Shown piece after piece: positions 34,396-42,815 of a stretch of 64,000 nucleotides of DNA (position 1 is the stretch's first letter; every line of letters starts with the position of its first letter). The position numbers and the translations under genes were made by a program. Where the stretch lies: assembly GCF_022511585.1 (NCBI RefSeq), contig NZ_JAKWBN010000003.1, positions 344,673 through 408,672 of the forward strand, written 5' to 3'. The notes below the pieces were generated by a model. It was not told the origin of the DNA. It made no database searches and saw only the letters and a program-made list of their open reading frames with translations. Origin of the DNA: Shimazuella soli (GTDB taxonomy: Bacteria; Bacillota; Bacilli; Thermoactinomycetales; Thermoactinomycetaceae).

Positions 34396-34902
34396 TTAGA
34401 CTTTGTAATGCAGATGTACAACTCCATTTCCTAGCGATTTAACATTTAGCAATTCGATGGGCTTAAATGTATATTTGCTTTTGTTTATAAGTAAATTCAA
34501 CCCTTTTCCCTCGAGTACTGGGGCAATATTTAAGACAATTTCGTCAACTAGATTTTCCGTAAGAAAGCTGTTGTGCAGATCAGCTCCACCAGAGAGAAGT
34601 GCAGTATGATGCCCTTTTTCATTTAGAAACTGCAAAGCTTCTTGTGGAGAGGAGACAATGGTGGCACCTGGTATTTCTTTATTGCTGCGAGAAATAACGA
34701 CTATGTCTAAATTTGCAAAATCTTCTCCCCCTCCCCCGCTCGCCAGCATTCCTTCAAACGTTTTTCGACCGACAATAAAGTTTCCAGCAGCTTTTGCATG
34801 AGTGATAAAGTCTTCAAGAGCTTCTTTTTTTGGTGGATTTTCTGGACTTGATTGTGCATAGTTTCCGTTTGCAGATAAAGTTGCCCATAAGATTGTTTTC
34901 AT
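34396..34902 (-). CDS. Dihydrofolate-reductase-fold protein (RibD C-terminal family)
   Basis: A 168 aa NADPH-dependent reductase-like protein of the RibD_C/YyaP type. Landmarks are MKTILWATLSANGNYAQ, VGRKTFEGMLASG and LLSGGADLHNSFL with VDEIVLNIAPVLEGKG. It is not the housekeeping DHFR or RibD, and the substrate is unknown. It is transcribed divergently from a WYL-domain regulator that may control it through the shared palindrome at 34955-34983. Confidence 0.85.
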   Translation of the reverse strand: MKTILWATLSANGNYAQSSPENPPKKEALEDFITHAKAAGNFIVGRKTFEGMLASGGGGEDFANLDIVVISRSNKEIPGATIVSSPQEALQFLNEKGHHTALLSGGADLHNSFLTENLVDEIVLNIAPVLEGKGLNLLINKSKYTFKPIELLNVKSLGNGVVHLHYKV

Positions 34903-34954
34903 GTTAGATAACTCCTTAAAATCATTTTCTATGTTGAACTTGATTTTATCTTAG

Positions 34955-34983
34955 ACTATGATGGTGACAAAACTTGTCATAGT
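34955..34983. promoter_or_regulatory. Palindromic operator between reductase and WYL-regulator genes
   Basis: ACTATGA (34955-34961) mirrors TCATAGT (34977-34983), and TGACA (34965-34969) mirrors TGTCA (34975-34979). The position between divergent genes suggests autoregulation by the adjacent regulator. Confidence 0.65.
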
Positions 34984-35010
34984 TAAAAAATGAAAAAAGG
35001 AATAAAACAA

Positions 35011-35970
35011 ATGTCCAATAAATCCCAGCGACTGATTGAATTGATGATGACAGTTAATCGAAAGAGGAAATTTACAGTAAGAGAATTGGCTGATGAATTT
35101 GGTGTATCTAGGAGGACAATATTACGAGATTTGCAGGAGTTAAGTGGACTGGGAGTTCCTTTGTATTCAGAAGTCGGCCCGCATGGTGGATATCAAGTGT
35201 TAAATGAACGTGTATTGCCGCCCATTGCTTTTACAGAGGAAGAAGCTGTTGCTATGTTTTTTGCGAGCCATGCCTTAAGGCACTATTCTTCATTGCCTTT
35301 TGAAGAGGAAACTGCTTCAGCTTTAAAGAAGTTTTATTTTTATATGACAGGGGATGTTCGTGATCGAATTGACCAAATGAAAAATCGATTTGATTTTGTT
35401 ATTCCTATACGTCAGCAAAAAACACCTTATTTGTCGATTTTATTACAGGCAGCCGTCGAGCAAAGAGTAATTAAAATAGAATATAAATCCAAGACAGAGC
35501 AAACTACTCGAGAAATTCAACCAATTGGAGTATATGCTAGCAGCGGTTTATGGTATTGTCCAGCATATTGTTTTATTCGAAAGGATATCCGACTGTTTCG
35601 TTGTGATAAAATCACTTCTGATATCCAATTTTCCGAGACAAAACCAATTGATCTTAAGCATGTTCATCTTGGAAACCGTGTATCGATGCGAAAAGGGAAG
35701 AATGCTTCACTAGATTTATATGTAGAGTTGACTTCAGAAGGTGTTCAGCGTTGTGAAGCTGATATCGGGAGTCGCTTCCAAGTAAATGTGCGGAGAGATG
35801 GAACTGGGTGGCTGGAAGATAAAATTCATACACGAGATACGTTATTTTTAGCAAAAGTATTTATTGGTTTAGGAACAGATGCTATGGTACAAAAACCAGT
35901 AGAATTAGTGAATGAGATGAGGAGAATACTAGTTAATATCATGGACCAATATAAAGAAAACAGCCAATGA
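35011..35970 (+). CDS. YafY-type HTH regulator with WYL domain
   Basis: A 319 aa DeoR-like regulator. The N terminus has a winged helix (FTVRELADEFGVSRRTILRDLQEL), the middle a WYL domain (IKIEYKSKTEQTTREIQPIGVYASSGLWYCPAYC shown only as residues 147-180), and a WCX-type C terminus. WYL proteins usually sense small ligands or nucleotides. ATG 35011 was chosen for the AAAGGA upstream; ATG 34990 is possible. Divergent from the reductase gene. Confidence 0.88.
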   Translation: MSNKSQRLIELMMTVNRKRKFTVRELADEFGVSRRTILRDLQELSGLGVPLYSEVGPHGGYQVLNERVLPPIAFTEEEAVAMFFASHALRHYSSLPFEEETASALKKFYFYMTGDVRDRIDQMKNRFDFVIPIRQQKTPYLSILLQAAVEQRVIKIEYKSKTEQTTREIQPIGVYASSGLWYCPAYCFIRKDIRLFRCDKITSDIQFSETKPIDLKHVHLGNRVSMRKGKNASLDLYVELTSEGVQRCEADIGSRFQVNVRRDGTGWLEDKIHTRDTLFLAKVFIGLGTDAMVQKPVELVNEMRRILVNIMDQYKENSQ

Positions 35971-36330
35971 ATCGAGACCGGCTGTTTCTTTATATTTTTC
36001 TATCTGGCGCGCCATTCTATGTAAAGACGATCTAGAAAATGAAACTCTGTCAATGAGAAAGAAAGATAGCTTTTATTGGTATAAAAATGTTGTTGCATCT
36101 AATGGCGAAGAACTGTAATACTAAATATACTGGATAAAAATTATAGTTCTAAATAATGTGGGAAGATGAGGTTGTGTATTTCATCCTAGTTATGAATATA
36201 CTACCAGAACAACCTTATCTGACCTTTCTTTAACTCCAGTGCACTGTACATAGCAAAAGAGTTTGTAGGGAAAGAAGAATTTTATATTTTTGTTTTAGGG
36301 ATTTTTTTATTCTTACAAAAAATCAGGAGG
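35971..36330. other. Gene-free region
   Basis: A hairpin formed by AACAGCC and GGCTGTT (35958-35985), overlapping the regulator stop, can end transcription. The rest is AT-rich and should carry the promoter of the HPr gene; I see nothing else. Confidence 0.5.
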
Positions 36331-36336
36331 ATCATG

Positions 36337-36603
36337 ATGAAAGAAAAAACATTTACTGTGATAGAAGAAGCAGGTATACATGCGCGTCCAGCTAGTCTTT
36401 TAGTGAGTAATGCTAGCAAATTTAGTTCAGAAATCAACATAGAATATAAAGACAAAAAAGCTAATTTAAAATCTATCATGGGTGTAATGGCATTAGGTAT
36501 TAAAAAAGGGGAGACAATTAAAATAACCGCAGAAGGCTCAGATGAAGATGATGCGATTGTGAAGTTGGAAGAGTTGCTAAAAAGTTCAAATATGGCTAGT
36601 TAA
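36337..36603 (+). CDS. HPr-family phosphocarrier protein
   Basis: An 88 aa protein of the HPr/Crh family. The phosphorylatable His15 is present in [11 protein letters not shown], so it can accept phosphate from enzyme I, and the regulatory Ser46 is in [11 protein letters not shown]. Because His is retained it is HPr-like rather than Crh-like. ptsI does not follow, so this may be a second HPr. ATG 36337 gives better spacing to AGGAGG than ATG 36334. Confidence 0.9.
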   Translation: MKEKTFTVIEEAGIHARPASLLVSNASKFSSEINIEYKDKKANLKSIMGVMALGIKKGETIKITAEGSDEDDAIVKLEELLKSSNMAS

Positions 36604-36614
36604 TTATAGAAGAA

Positions 36615-36650
36615 TAAGCGCTGATCTTACTGAAAGATACAGCGCTTTTT
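36615..36650 (+). terminator. Terminator after HPr gene
   Basis: AAGCGCTG and CAGCGCTT with a T run. Confidence 0.85.
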
Positions 36651-36799
36651 TACTTTTATCAAGAAACCGCTTTAGAAGTGGTTTTTAGTATTCTTAGATG
36701 TGGGCATACTTTGAGGAAAAAAGTTATAATTCTAGCACAGGGAGGTTTTTCCTTCGTTTTGCCGAATTAACTACTATCGATTTGAAAGGTGAGAAGGTT

Positions 36800-37027
36800 A
36801 TGTCGAAAATACTTTTATCTGTAAATGGGATGTCTTGTCAACACTGTGTTCGAGCTATTAAACAAGCAGTTGGCGCACTAAAGGGGACGAACACAGTAGT
36901 GGTTGATTTAAATAAACAGGAAGTATCAGTGTCTTTCGATGAACAGCAATTAGAGATCGAACAGATCGTGGATGCTATATTGGAAGAAGGATATGAAGTA
37001 GGAAAAAAGCAATTAGTTGGTGTATAA
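36800..37027 (+). CDS. copZ: Copper chaperone, HMA domain
   Basis: A 75 aa heavy-metal-associated domain protein. The metal site MSCQHC is at residues about 11-16, within LLSVNGMSCQHCVRAIKQAV, and the fold ends EEGYEVG. ATG 36800 follows GGTGAGAAGG. It delivers Cu(I) to partner ATPases, but no copA or csoR is adjacent in this window. Confidence 0.88.
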   Translation: MSKILLSVNGMSCQHCVRAIKQAVGALKGTNTVVVDLNKQEVSVSFDEQQLEIEQIVDAILEEGYEVGKKQLVGV

Positions 37028-37041
37028 GATGCAAAAATAAA

Positions 37042-37072
37042 TTGGGCTTCCTATTGGTCAGCCCATTATTTG
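37042..37072. terminator. Bidirectional terminator
   Basis: TGGGCT and AGCCCA with AT-rich flanks, between convergent copZ and the small minus-strand genes. Confidence 0.6.
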
Positions 37073-37254
37073 CGTAAAAATAAGTATGATAGAAACGATT
37101 TCGTTTTTACTTCTAATTGAGCTAGTTCTCTTTCTTCTTGTGCGATTACTTGGTCTAACCAATCAATATCATTTTTTATTCTTGTTCGTAAGCCATCCCG
37201 TTTGATCACAAATTCTTCCGTTGTCCATTTTTCATAACTTTTTCGATCGCTCAC
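37066..37254 (-). CDS. Small charged protein of unknown function
   Basis: A 62 aa helical, charged protein (SDRKSYEKWTTEEFVIKRD, then EERELAQLEVKTKSFLSYLF), no family recognised. GTG 37254 lies 2 bases after the stop of the preceding 39 aa gene, with AGAGGG upstream; TTG 37266 is an alternative. The tight arrangement suggests the two small proteins are made together. Confidence 0.55.
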   Translation of the reverse strand: MSDRKSYEKWTTEEFVIKRDGLRTRIKNDIDWLDQVIAQEERELAQLEVKTKSFLSYLFLRK

Positions 37255-37256
37255 GG

Positions 37257-37376
37257 CTAGTACCAACCCTCTTTTTCTGCTTGGTCGGTGGTTTCTTTTA
37301 GATCCTCGATGTCGCGAAGAATTTTTTCTTGGAGTTCTTCTTTCCGCTCTTGTCCACTTTTATAATCTTCTTCCAT
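37257..37376 (-). CDS. Small charged protein of unknown function, 39 aa
   Basis: MEEDYKSGQERKEELQEK is the start of a wholly charged, helical 39 aa product. It is supported by a strong GGAGGG 7 bases before ATG 37376 and by direct coupling to the next gene. Similar pairs of tiny acidic helical proteins occur in sporulating bacilli, but I cannot name these. Confidence 0.55.
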   Translation of the reverse strand: MEEDYKSGQERKEELQEKILRDIEDLKETTDQAEKEGWY

Positions 37377-37547
37377 TAAGCATCCCTCCACCCCCAATTA
37401 TGATACATTTTTAATGATAAACCATATATTACCCGTCTGCAATATTCACATTTTTACAAATTTAGTAAGAAAACTGGGGATGATATGTGTCTATTGGATG
37501 TCGAAAGTCTTACATCCATTATAAATCCAAATATTCTTTGTGAAGAT

Positions 37548-37577
37548 AAAAAAGCTAGCCTTGATCAGGCTAGCTGG
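37548..37577 (-). terminator. Terminator of the four-helix membrane protein gene
   Basis: AGCTAGCC and GGCTAGCT stem, with T run on the minus strand. Confidence 0.85.
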
Positions 37578-37592
37578 AAATCGTATTTCTGC

Positions 37593-38042
37593 CTATATTT
37601 TTGTAGTTACAAAGAAAATGAGAACTAACATGACGAGCACAGATAGATTTAATATCATGATATATCTTTTTACAATGGAAGCAGTAGTACTGTTTGAAGC
37701 AGAATCTTTTGCTGCTTTTAGTAGTTTTTTACCATAAAGTGCGATAACTAAAATAAAAACGATGATAAATAGTGATCCAACTCGTTCTTTTACCAAGAGC
37801 CAGAGTGGTTTGTTTGCATCATACTGCATCAGCATATATATTCCTGTTATTAAAGCTAGTACGGAAGTTGGTATCATCATCGTGAGGTTCCACCGATGTG
37901 CTGTTGCTAGTGAATTGGTCATAATCGCTGCATCATCAGTACGAGTTGCATTGCGAAGAAACATTGCCATTAAAGTAGTTGCACCAAACCAAGTTGCTAC
38001 ACTGAATACATGAATAAACAAGCTAATTTTTACATCCCACAT
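37593..38042 (-). CDS. Four-helix membrane protein, CopD/DUF2269-like
   Basis: A 149 aa protein with four hydrophobic helices (SLFIHVFSVATWFGATTLM, LTMMIPTSVLALITGIYML, VGSLFIIVFILVIALYG, LNLSVLVMLVLIFFV). The first helix with its His and Trp resembles CopD and DUF2269 proteins, which may bind haem or metal. Function is unproven. The nearby copZ makes a metal link tempting but the two are not in one operon. Confidence 0.6.
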   Translation of the reverse strand: MWDVKISLFIHVFSVATWFGATTLMAMFLRNATRTDDAAIMTNSLATAHRWNLTMMIPTSVLALITGIYMLMQYDANKPLWLLVKERVGSLFIIVFILVIALYGKKLLKAAKDSASNSTTASIVKRYIMILNLSVLVMLVLIFFVTTKI

Positions 38043-38158
38043 GTTTGTATTGCTCCTTCGTTTCCCTATGTAAAATATGTTACATAATTGTCAATGATAG
38101 TTTAACATGAAGCAAAACAAAGATTCCACTTATCAGGATGATGTGAGATAGAAATTGT

Positions 38159-38184
38159 AAAAGCCACTCCTAAAAAGAGTGGCT
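38159..38184 (-). terminator. Terminator of the 38.3-kb cassette
   Basis: AGCCACTC and GAGTGGCT with a T run on the minus strand. Confidence 0.8.
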
Positions 38185-38271
38185 GATTGTATTCAAATGA
38201 AAATGGTGGTGTTGGGTCGACTGGCTGCCGCCCAGCTGGTGGTGAAGAGGTCTCACCACTCATGTTCTACC

Positions 38272-38490
38272 TCAGGAAAGCCCCAGATCATCAGCTATGA
38301 CCCCGCGAGCGTTGGTGATACTCGAACGGGCGTTGGTCTGGTGATGTACGACCTTGGTACCCATAAGCAAGACAGTGACTCTGCCATTTGAGGCATCAGT
38401 GCCTGTGGGTCCCAACTTAAGGCCCGTCCCATATCGCTCGTTGACGTACTCCACGAAAGCTCGAAAGGCTACTGCAGGATGAGTTCCCAT
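38272..38490 (-). CDS. Small GC-rich cassette protein, 72 aa
   Basis: Unrecognised 72 aa protein (MGTHPAVAFRAFVEYVNERY, then VTVLLMGTKVVHHQTNARSS), with no clear membrane helix. Codons are GC-rich, unlike neighbours. TTGGAG is upstream of ATG 38490, and the start codon lies inside a TTCCC-AT-GGGAA palindrome. Plus-strand TCTACCT (38266-38272) and AGATAGA (38503-38509) are complementary with one G-U pair and flank the gene. A GTGGTGA/TCACCAC hairpin and a terminator follow on the minus strand. Confidence 0.55.
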   Translation of the reverse strand: MGTHPAVAFRAFVEYVNERYGTGLKLGPTGTDASNGRVTVLLMGTKVVHHQTNARSSITNARGVIADDLGLS

Positions 38491-38694
38491 GGGAATTCTC
38501 CAAGATAGATCCAATAATACATCGTTACTATAACATCATTATCACGAAAATTTTAATAGAAAAAATAGACAGTCATCATGTGCTAACTTTTGCATTTTCT
38601 TGTTATAGTTAAGATGTTGGAGGTTAGCTGATTATGGGTTTCAGCCTTTTTATAAACTTTAAATAGAGTTAGAAATTTGGGAAGGTGTGAAGCA

Positions 38695-39045
38695 GTGATT
38701 GTAGGCATAGGGACAGATATTGTAGAGTTGTCACGTATTCAGCAGATTGGAATCGACCGATTGATAAACCGAATTTTAACCCCGAGCGAACAGGCTTTGG
38801 TACCAGAAAAAGAGAAGCGAAAGATAGAGTTTGTAGCAGGTCGTTTTGCCGCAAAAGAAGCAGTTTCCAAGGCTTTAGGTACTGGAATCGGGGCGGATTT
38901 TGGTTTTCATGATGTATCTATACTTGCTAATTCGTTAGGAGCGCCTCAAGCAGTGTGGGGAAATTCAGAAAATAAACCTAACATTCATTTGTCTATTTCT
39001 CACAGTGATCATTATGCAGTGGCGATGGTTGTATTGGAAAAATAG
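38695..39045 (+). CDS. acpS: Holo-[acyl-carrier-protein] synthase
   Basis: Transfers 4'-phosphopantetheine from CoA to ACP. The 116 aa protein has the Mg-binding Asp in IGTDIVEL and Glu in RFAAKEAVSKALGTGI, and ends with SISHSDHYAVA. GTG 38695 begins the canonical N terminus (VIVGIGTD), with AAGGTG upstream. It leads the acpS-ydcC-alr block conserved in Bacillus. Confidence 0.95.
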   Translation: MIVGIGTDIVELSRIQQIGIDRLINRILTPSEQALVPEKEKRKIEFVAGRFAAKEAVSKALGTGIGADFGFHDVSILANSLGAPQAVWGNSENKPNIHLSISHSDHYAVAMVVLEK

Positions 39046-39073
39046 CTCTTCTGTTGAAGGGCTATTTTTTTTC
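39043..39073 (+). terminator. Terminator after acpS
   Basis: ATAGC-CTTC and GAAG-GCTAT stem, then eight T. Confidence 0.85.
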
Positions 39074-39160
39074 ACGAATAACCAGCTTTTGCAAGCATAA
39101 ACATGTACCAATTAAAGGACAGACATATCTTGTTTCCTAAAAATGATAAGGAGGAGAGAA

Positions 39161-40162
39161 ATGCAAGCAAGATGGGCTGGTGTACTTTGCTTATTTTTAT
39201 TGTTGACTGCTTGTGGTCCGAAAGATTCCAAAGATGTCATAGAAGATTTAACTGATCGATCTCAGCACTTGGAGTCGTATTCCAGTCATGGAACTATGAC
39301 GATAAACAATGGACAAGAGCCACAATCCATTGATATTGAGGTTTGGTATCAGAAGCCTAATTTTTATCGAGTCGCACTTACAAACACAAAGAAAAATATT
39401 ACACAAATCTTATTAAAAAACAAAAGTGGTGTATATGTTTTAACTCCACACTTGAAAAAAAGTTTTCGCTTCCAAAGTGACTGGCCGCTTAATAGTGGAC
39501 AAATTTATTTGTACCAATCCATTTTACAAAATGTGATCACAGACCCAAAGCGGCAATTTCGAACCGAAAAGAATGATTATCGTTTTGATGTAGCTACGAA
39601 TAATGATTACCATCGTACTTGGGTGAAACAACAAATTTGGCTGGATCGAGATTATTTGCCAAAACGGGTTAACATTTTAGATGAGAATAATCATGTAATG
39701 GTTCAAGTCAAATACGATAAGTTTAAACTGGATACTACATTTGACAAAGATGCTTTTGATATGGACCGTAATCTTCAAGGATTACCAGAGAACACAAAAC
39801 AAACGATGGCAAATACGTCAAAAACATTATCTGCTGTAACCCCGGGTTACTTGCCTAGTGGCAGTAGATTAATAGATGAAGAAACCATTCAAGGTATGCA
39901 TGGACCTATTGTTGTGATGCGATTTATGGGGAAACAACCGTTTACACTCACCCAAAGGTTAGCGAAAACAATGGAAGTTAGTACGTCGATGAAAGGTGAT
40001 CCCATTGATTTAGACGACGCAGAAGGTGTTTGGATGAAATTTGCTACCCAGCAGCATCTTTCTTGGACAATGGATGGGAAAGATTTTGAACTGGTAGGAA
40101 ATATCCCATTAGAAGAAATGCAAAAAATTGCTAATTCGGTATTGAATCAAACTGAAAAATAA
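39161..40162 (+). CDS. ydcC: Lipoprotein of the LolA-like YdcC type
   Basis: A 333 aa secreted lipoprotein. A type II signal peptide ends in LLTAC, which makes Cys the lipidated residue. The following domain (SYSSHGTMTI, EVWYQKPNFYRVAL, QQIWLDRDYLPKRV) resembles LolA-like outer-membrane-lipoprotein-sorting folds found in Bacillus YdcC, and a DUF4367-like C terminus follows. ATG 39161 has AAGGAGGAG upstream. Position between acpS and alr matches B. subtilis ydcC. Confidence 0.85.
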   Translation: MQARWAGVLCLFLLLTACGPKDSKDVIEDLTDRSQHLESYSSHGTMTINNGQEPQSIDIEVWYQKPNFYRVALTNTKKNITQILLKNKSGVYVLTPHLKKSFRFQSDWPLNSGQIYLYQSILQNVITDPKRQFRTEKNDYRFDVATNNDYHRTWVKQQIWLDRDYLPKRVNILDENNHVMVQVKYDKFKLDTTFDKDAFDMDRNLQGLPENTKQTMANTSKTLSAVTPGYLPSGSRLIDEETIQGMHGPIVVMRFMGKQPFTLTQRLAKTMEVSTSMKGDPIDLDDAEGVWMKFATQQHLSWTMDGKDFELVGNIPLEEMQKIANSVLNQTEK

Positions 40163-40241
40163 TAATTTGTTTTAAGCTATAGCCAATTTTGTTATAATAA
40201 GACTAATTATTTTCATTTGGCTATTGCTGAGGTGAACGGAA

Positions 40242-41420
40242 GTGGAGCATACGTATTATCGAGATACCCGTATTGAAGTGGATCTTGATGCGATTGAGCA
40301 TAACATTACTCAGTTTCGCCGAATTTTACCAGTTGAAACGAAGATCCTTGCGGCGGTAAAAGCCGATGCGTATGGACATGGAGCTGTTACTGTGTCTCTT
40401 GCTGCAATCTCTGCAGGAGCAAGCCATTTAGGTGTAGCATTTGTAGATGAGGGCATTCAGTTAAGAGAGGCACAGATAAGAGCTCCTGTTCTTGTGTTTG
40501 GATATATTCCTCCACATGCTATCGAAGCTGCTCTTTCGTTCAATTTGACTTTTACGGTCTTTGATCTAAATCATGTAAGACAGATTGAACAGGTAGCGCA
40601 GAGATTGAGGAAAACTGCGAAGGTCCATTTAAAAGTAGATACAGGGATGGGTAGATTGGGAATAGCACCGAGTGAAGTTATTTCCTTTATCAACCAGGTT
40701 AATAACTTGAAATGGGTGGAACTTGAAGGAATATATACGCATTTTGCTACAGCCGATGATGAAAATTCGGATTACTTTGATCATCAGTTGCATCTATTCG
40801 AGGAGATTCTGCAACAATTAGATGAATTAGGAATTGAAATTCCGCTTAGACATGCTGCTAACAGTGCTGGTGCTTTGCGTATGAAGCAGAAATGGTGTAA
40901 CTTAGTACGCATAGGTATTAGTATGTATGGATTTCAGGATGTATCAAATCCAGATGTCAAGTTGAAACGAGCACTGAGTTTGAAATCATCTATCACACAA
41001 CTTAAATGTTTGCCTAAGGGTTCAGGTATTAGTTATGGCAAAACGTATACGACTTCCACCGATGAATGGATCGCGACCATTCCAATCGGGTATGGAGATG
41101 GACTGCCCCGACATCTGTCTAACAAAGGGACAGCGCTTGTCGGTGGTACTCGGGTTCCGATCGTGGGTCGCGTTTGTATGGATCAAGTGATGCTGAGAGT
41201 AAATAAGGCAATGCCGGTGGCTGTCCATGATGAAGTGGTTTGGATTGGCAAACAAGGGGCTGAGGAGATTACAGCTGATGAGATTGCAGAGCAAATCGAT
41301 ACGATTCACTATGAGATTGTAACCCGTCTCGGCAGCCGAGTACCTCGCCTGTATTTCCAAAATGGCCAACTTGTTTCAACTCGGAATGCACTTCATTCTG
41401 AAGAGGGAAACAAAAGATAA
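40242..41420 (+). CDS. alr: Alanine racemase
   Basis: PLP enzyme that supplies D-alanine for peptidoglycan. The PLP Lys is in AAVKADAYGHGA (about residue 40), the second catalytic base Tyr in GISYGKTY (about 267), and GRVCMDQVML is the C-terminal signature. It starts at GTG 40242 with GAGGTGAA upstream. The 392 aa length is normal. Confidence 0.96.
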   Translation: MEHTYYRDTRIEVDLDAIEHNITQFRRILPVETKILAAVKADAYGHGAVTVSLAAISAGASHLGVAFVDEGIQLREAQIRAPVLVFGYIPPHAIEAALSFNLTFTVFDLNHVRQIEQVAQRLRKTAKVHLKVDTGMGRLGIAPSEVISFINQVNNLKWVELEGIYTHFATADDENSDYFDHQLHLFEEILQQLDELGIEIPLRHAANSAGALRMKQKWCNLVRIGISMYGFQDVSNPDVKLKRALSLKSSITQLKCLPKGSGISYGKTYTTSTDEWIATIPIGYGDGLPRHLSNKGTALVGGTRVPIVGRVCMDQVMLRVNKAMPVAVHDEVVWIGKQGAEEITADEIAEQIDTIHYEIVTRLGSRVPRLYFQNGQLVSTRNALHSEEGNKR

Positions 41421-41441
41421 AAGGAATTTTCCTTTTTTGCA
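41419..41441 (+). terminator. Terminator after alr
   Basis: AAAGGAA and TTCCTTT short stem followed by T run. Confidence 0.7.
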
Positions 41442-41491
41442 CGAATAAAGTTACAATAAATACTTCCTTTCTTGAAAGCCTTAAAAAATAG

Positions 41492-41520
41492 TTGCAAGCG
41501 AAGGGAATATTTTGTAAATT
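41492..41520 (+). promoter_or_regulatory. Promoter of the 41.5-kb RNA candidate
   Basis: TTGCAA and TAAATT with a 17-base spacer, immediately before the first hairpin of the structured region. Confidence 0.6.
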
Positions 41521-41521
41521 A

Positions 41522-41775
41522 GAGCACATGAGCAGTGCTCATCCTACTGGCAGTAAGTTACCTCTTTATTGGGATTTCTTCAGACAATAATTTTCTCAGA
41601 GGTAAATTCGTTCGAGGTAAAAAAACGAGAACGCTGGCAGCAGGTATTCCACCTATGCAGGTACATTTTTAACTGCATAGAATGGGCTGATGAGACAGCC
41701 CTTAACTTGGGAGTCGCACAAAACAGAAATGAATTGTGCGTTAACTGCCTAACAATCTCACGATTTAATCGTGTA
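41522..41775 (+). ncRNA. Candidate structured non-coding RNA, about 250 nt
   Basis: A dense set of helices follows the promoter: GAGCAC/GTGCTC, a junction-closing GGCAGT (41549-41554) with ACTGCC (41744-41749), and inside it ACCTCT/AGAGGT, CGTTC/GAACG, CTATGCAG/CTGCATAG, GGGCTG/CAGCCC and GCACAA/TTGTGC. A CACGAT/ATCGTG hairpin ends the region. It lies between alr and ndoAI where Bacillus usually has little sequence. No tmRNA, RNase P, SRP, 6S or known riboswitch core was recognised. An open frame across it has no ribosome site and is not believed. Confidence 0.6.
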
Positions 41776-41964
41776 GAATCTCAATATGGACTATTTTTAT
41801 ATTTGCTAGGAATGTTTTTCGTTTGCGATGTTTTATATCGTATATTTTTGCGTTCCATTCAACATAATGGTAGTATTATGTGGTGTTATAGGGACATTAC
41901 AGTAAAAATTGTAGGTTTTACTAAATATCGCTAACGGTGTAGATTGGTTGGGGGTGCACATATT

Positions 41965-42237
41965 TTGTCTAGTACCAAGAGAATCATGATCAGCCTACCG
42001 AAAAATTTGCTTCAAGAAGTGGATGGTTTGGTAGAACAGGATAACTCCAATCGAAGCGAATTTATTCGTCAAGCGATGAAGTTGTATCTCCGTGAGAGAA
42101 AAAAGCGCTTCATTCGAGAAATGATGAAAAAAGGGTACATGGAAATGGCTCGAATTAATCTAGGGATATCACACGAAGCTTTTCAAGCGGAAGAGGAAGC
42201 TGATTGTACCTTGGATCGTTTGGTTAGCGGGGTGTAG
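41965..42237 (+). CDS. ndoAI: Antitoxin EndoAI (ribbon-helix-helix)
   Basis: A 90 aa antitoxin that represses the operon and neutralises EndoA. The N terminus is a ribbon-helix-helix ([31 protein letters not shown]) and the C terminus binds the toxin. TTG 41965 was chosen because GGGGGTG precedes it. The toxin gene begins 5 bases after its stop. Confidence 0.92.
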   Translation: MSSTKRIMISLPKNLLQEVDGLVEQDNSNRSEFIRQAMKLYLRERKKRFIREMMKKGYMEMARINLGISHEAFQAEEEADCTLDRLVSGV

Positions 42238-42242
42238 GTATC

Positions 42243-42593
42243 TTGATCGTAAAGCGTGGCGATGTGTATTTTGCTGATCTTTCCCCTGTGGTCGGATCCG
42301 AACAAGGTGGGGTTCGGCCTGTTTTGATTATTCAAAACGATATAGGAAACCGCTTTAGCCCCACTGTTATCGTCGCCGCGATTACTGCCCAGATACAAAA
42401 GGCCAAGCTACCTACCCATGTGGAGATTAATGCTAAAGCATATGGTTTTGATCGAGACTCGGTCATTTTGCTGGAACAGATCCGGACGATTGACAAGCAG
42501 AGGCTAACAGATAAAATCACTCATCTTGATGAAGAAATGATGAGTAGAGTAAATGATGCACTTCAGATAAGTTTAGGACTTATTGATTTTTAA
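42243..42593 (+). CDS. ndoA: mRNA interferase EndoA (MazF family)
   Basis: A 116 aa sequence-specific endoribonuclease, known in B. subtilis to cut UACAU. The MazF signature is clear: [30 protein letters not shown] and [14 protein letters not shown]. It starts at TTG 42243, just after the antitoxin gene. The order alr-ndoAI-ndoA-rsbW-sigB is as in Bacillus, apart from missing rsb genes. Confidence 0.96.
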   Translation: MIVKRGDVYFADLSPVVGSEQGGVRPVLIIQNDIGNRFSPTVIVAAITAQIQKAKLPTHVEINAKAYGFDRDSVILLEQIRTIDKQRLTDKITHLDEEMMSRVNDALQISLGLIDF

Positions 42594-42602
42594 CATTTCA
42601 TT

Positions 42603-42632
42603 TAGCAGGTCATGGTGCCTGCTTTTTTTTAT
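42603..42632 (+). terminator. Terminator after ndoA
   Basis: AGCAGG and CCTGCT with 8-base loop and T run. Confidence 0.85.
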
Positions 42633-42815
42633 GTTTACAACTTTTCTTTACGGGGAAATGATCTTGTGAATTCATCTAATGTTCATTAACACTTGCATAA
42701 CAATGTATTTGGTTCGTTTCAAGCGAAGAGCATGTCCAGTATCTATTGGGAAAAAATGAAGTAAACAAATTGAAGAAGGTTTTTGATTTTGAAACCCTCA
42801 GGAGGATGAATTGCA

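Noticed and set aside
41569..41934. 121-codon plus-strand frame between alr and ndoAI
   Set aside because: No ribosome site, mixed composition and it covers the hairpin-rich region better explained as RNA.
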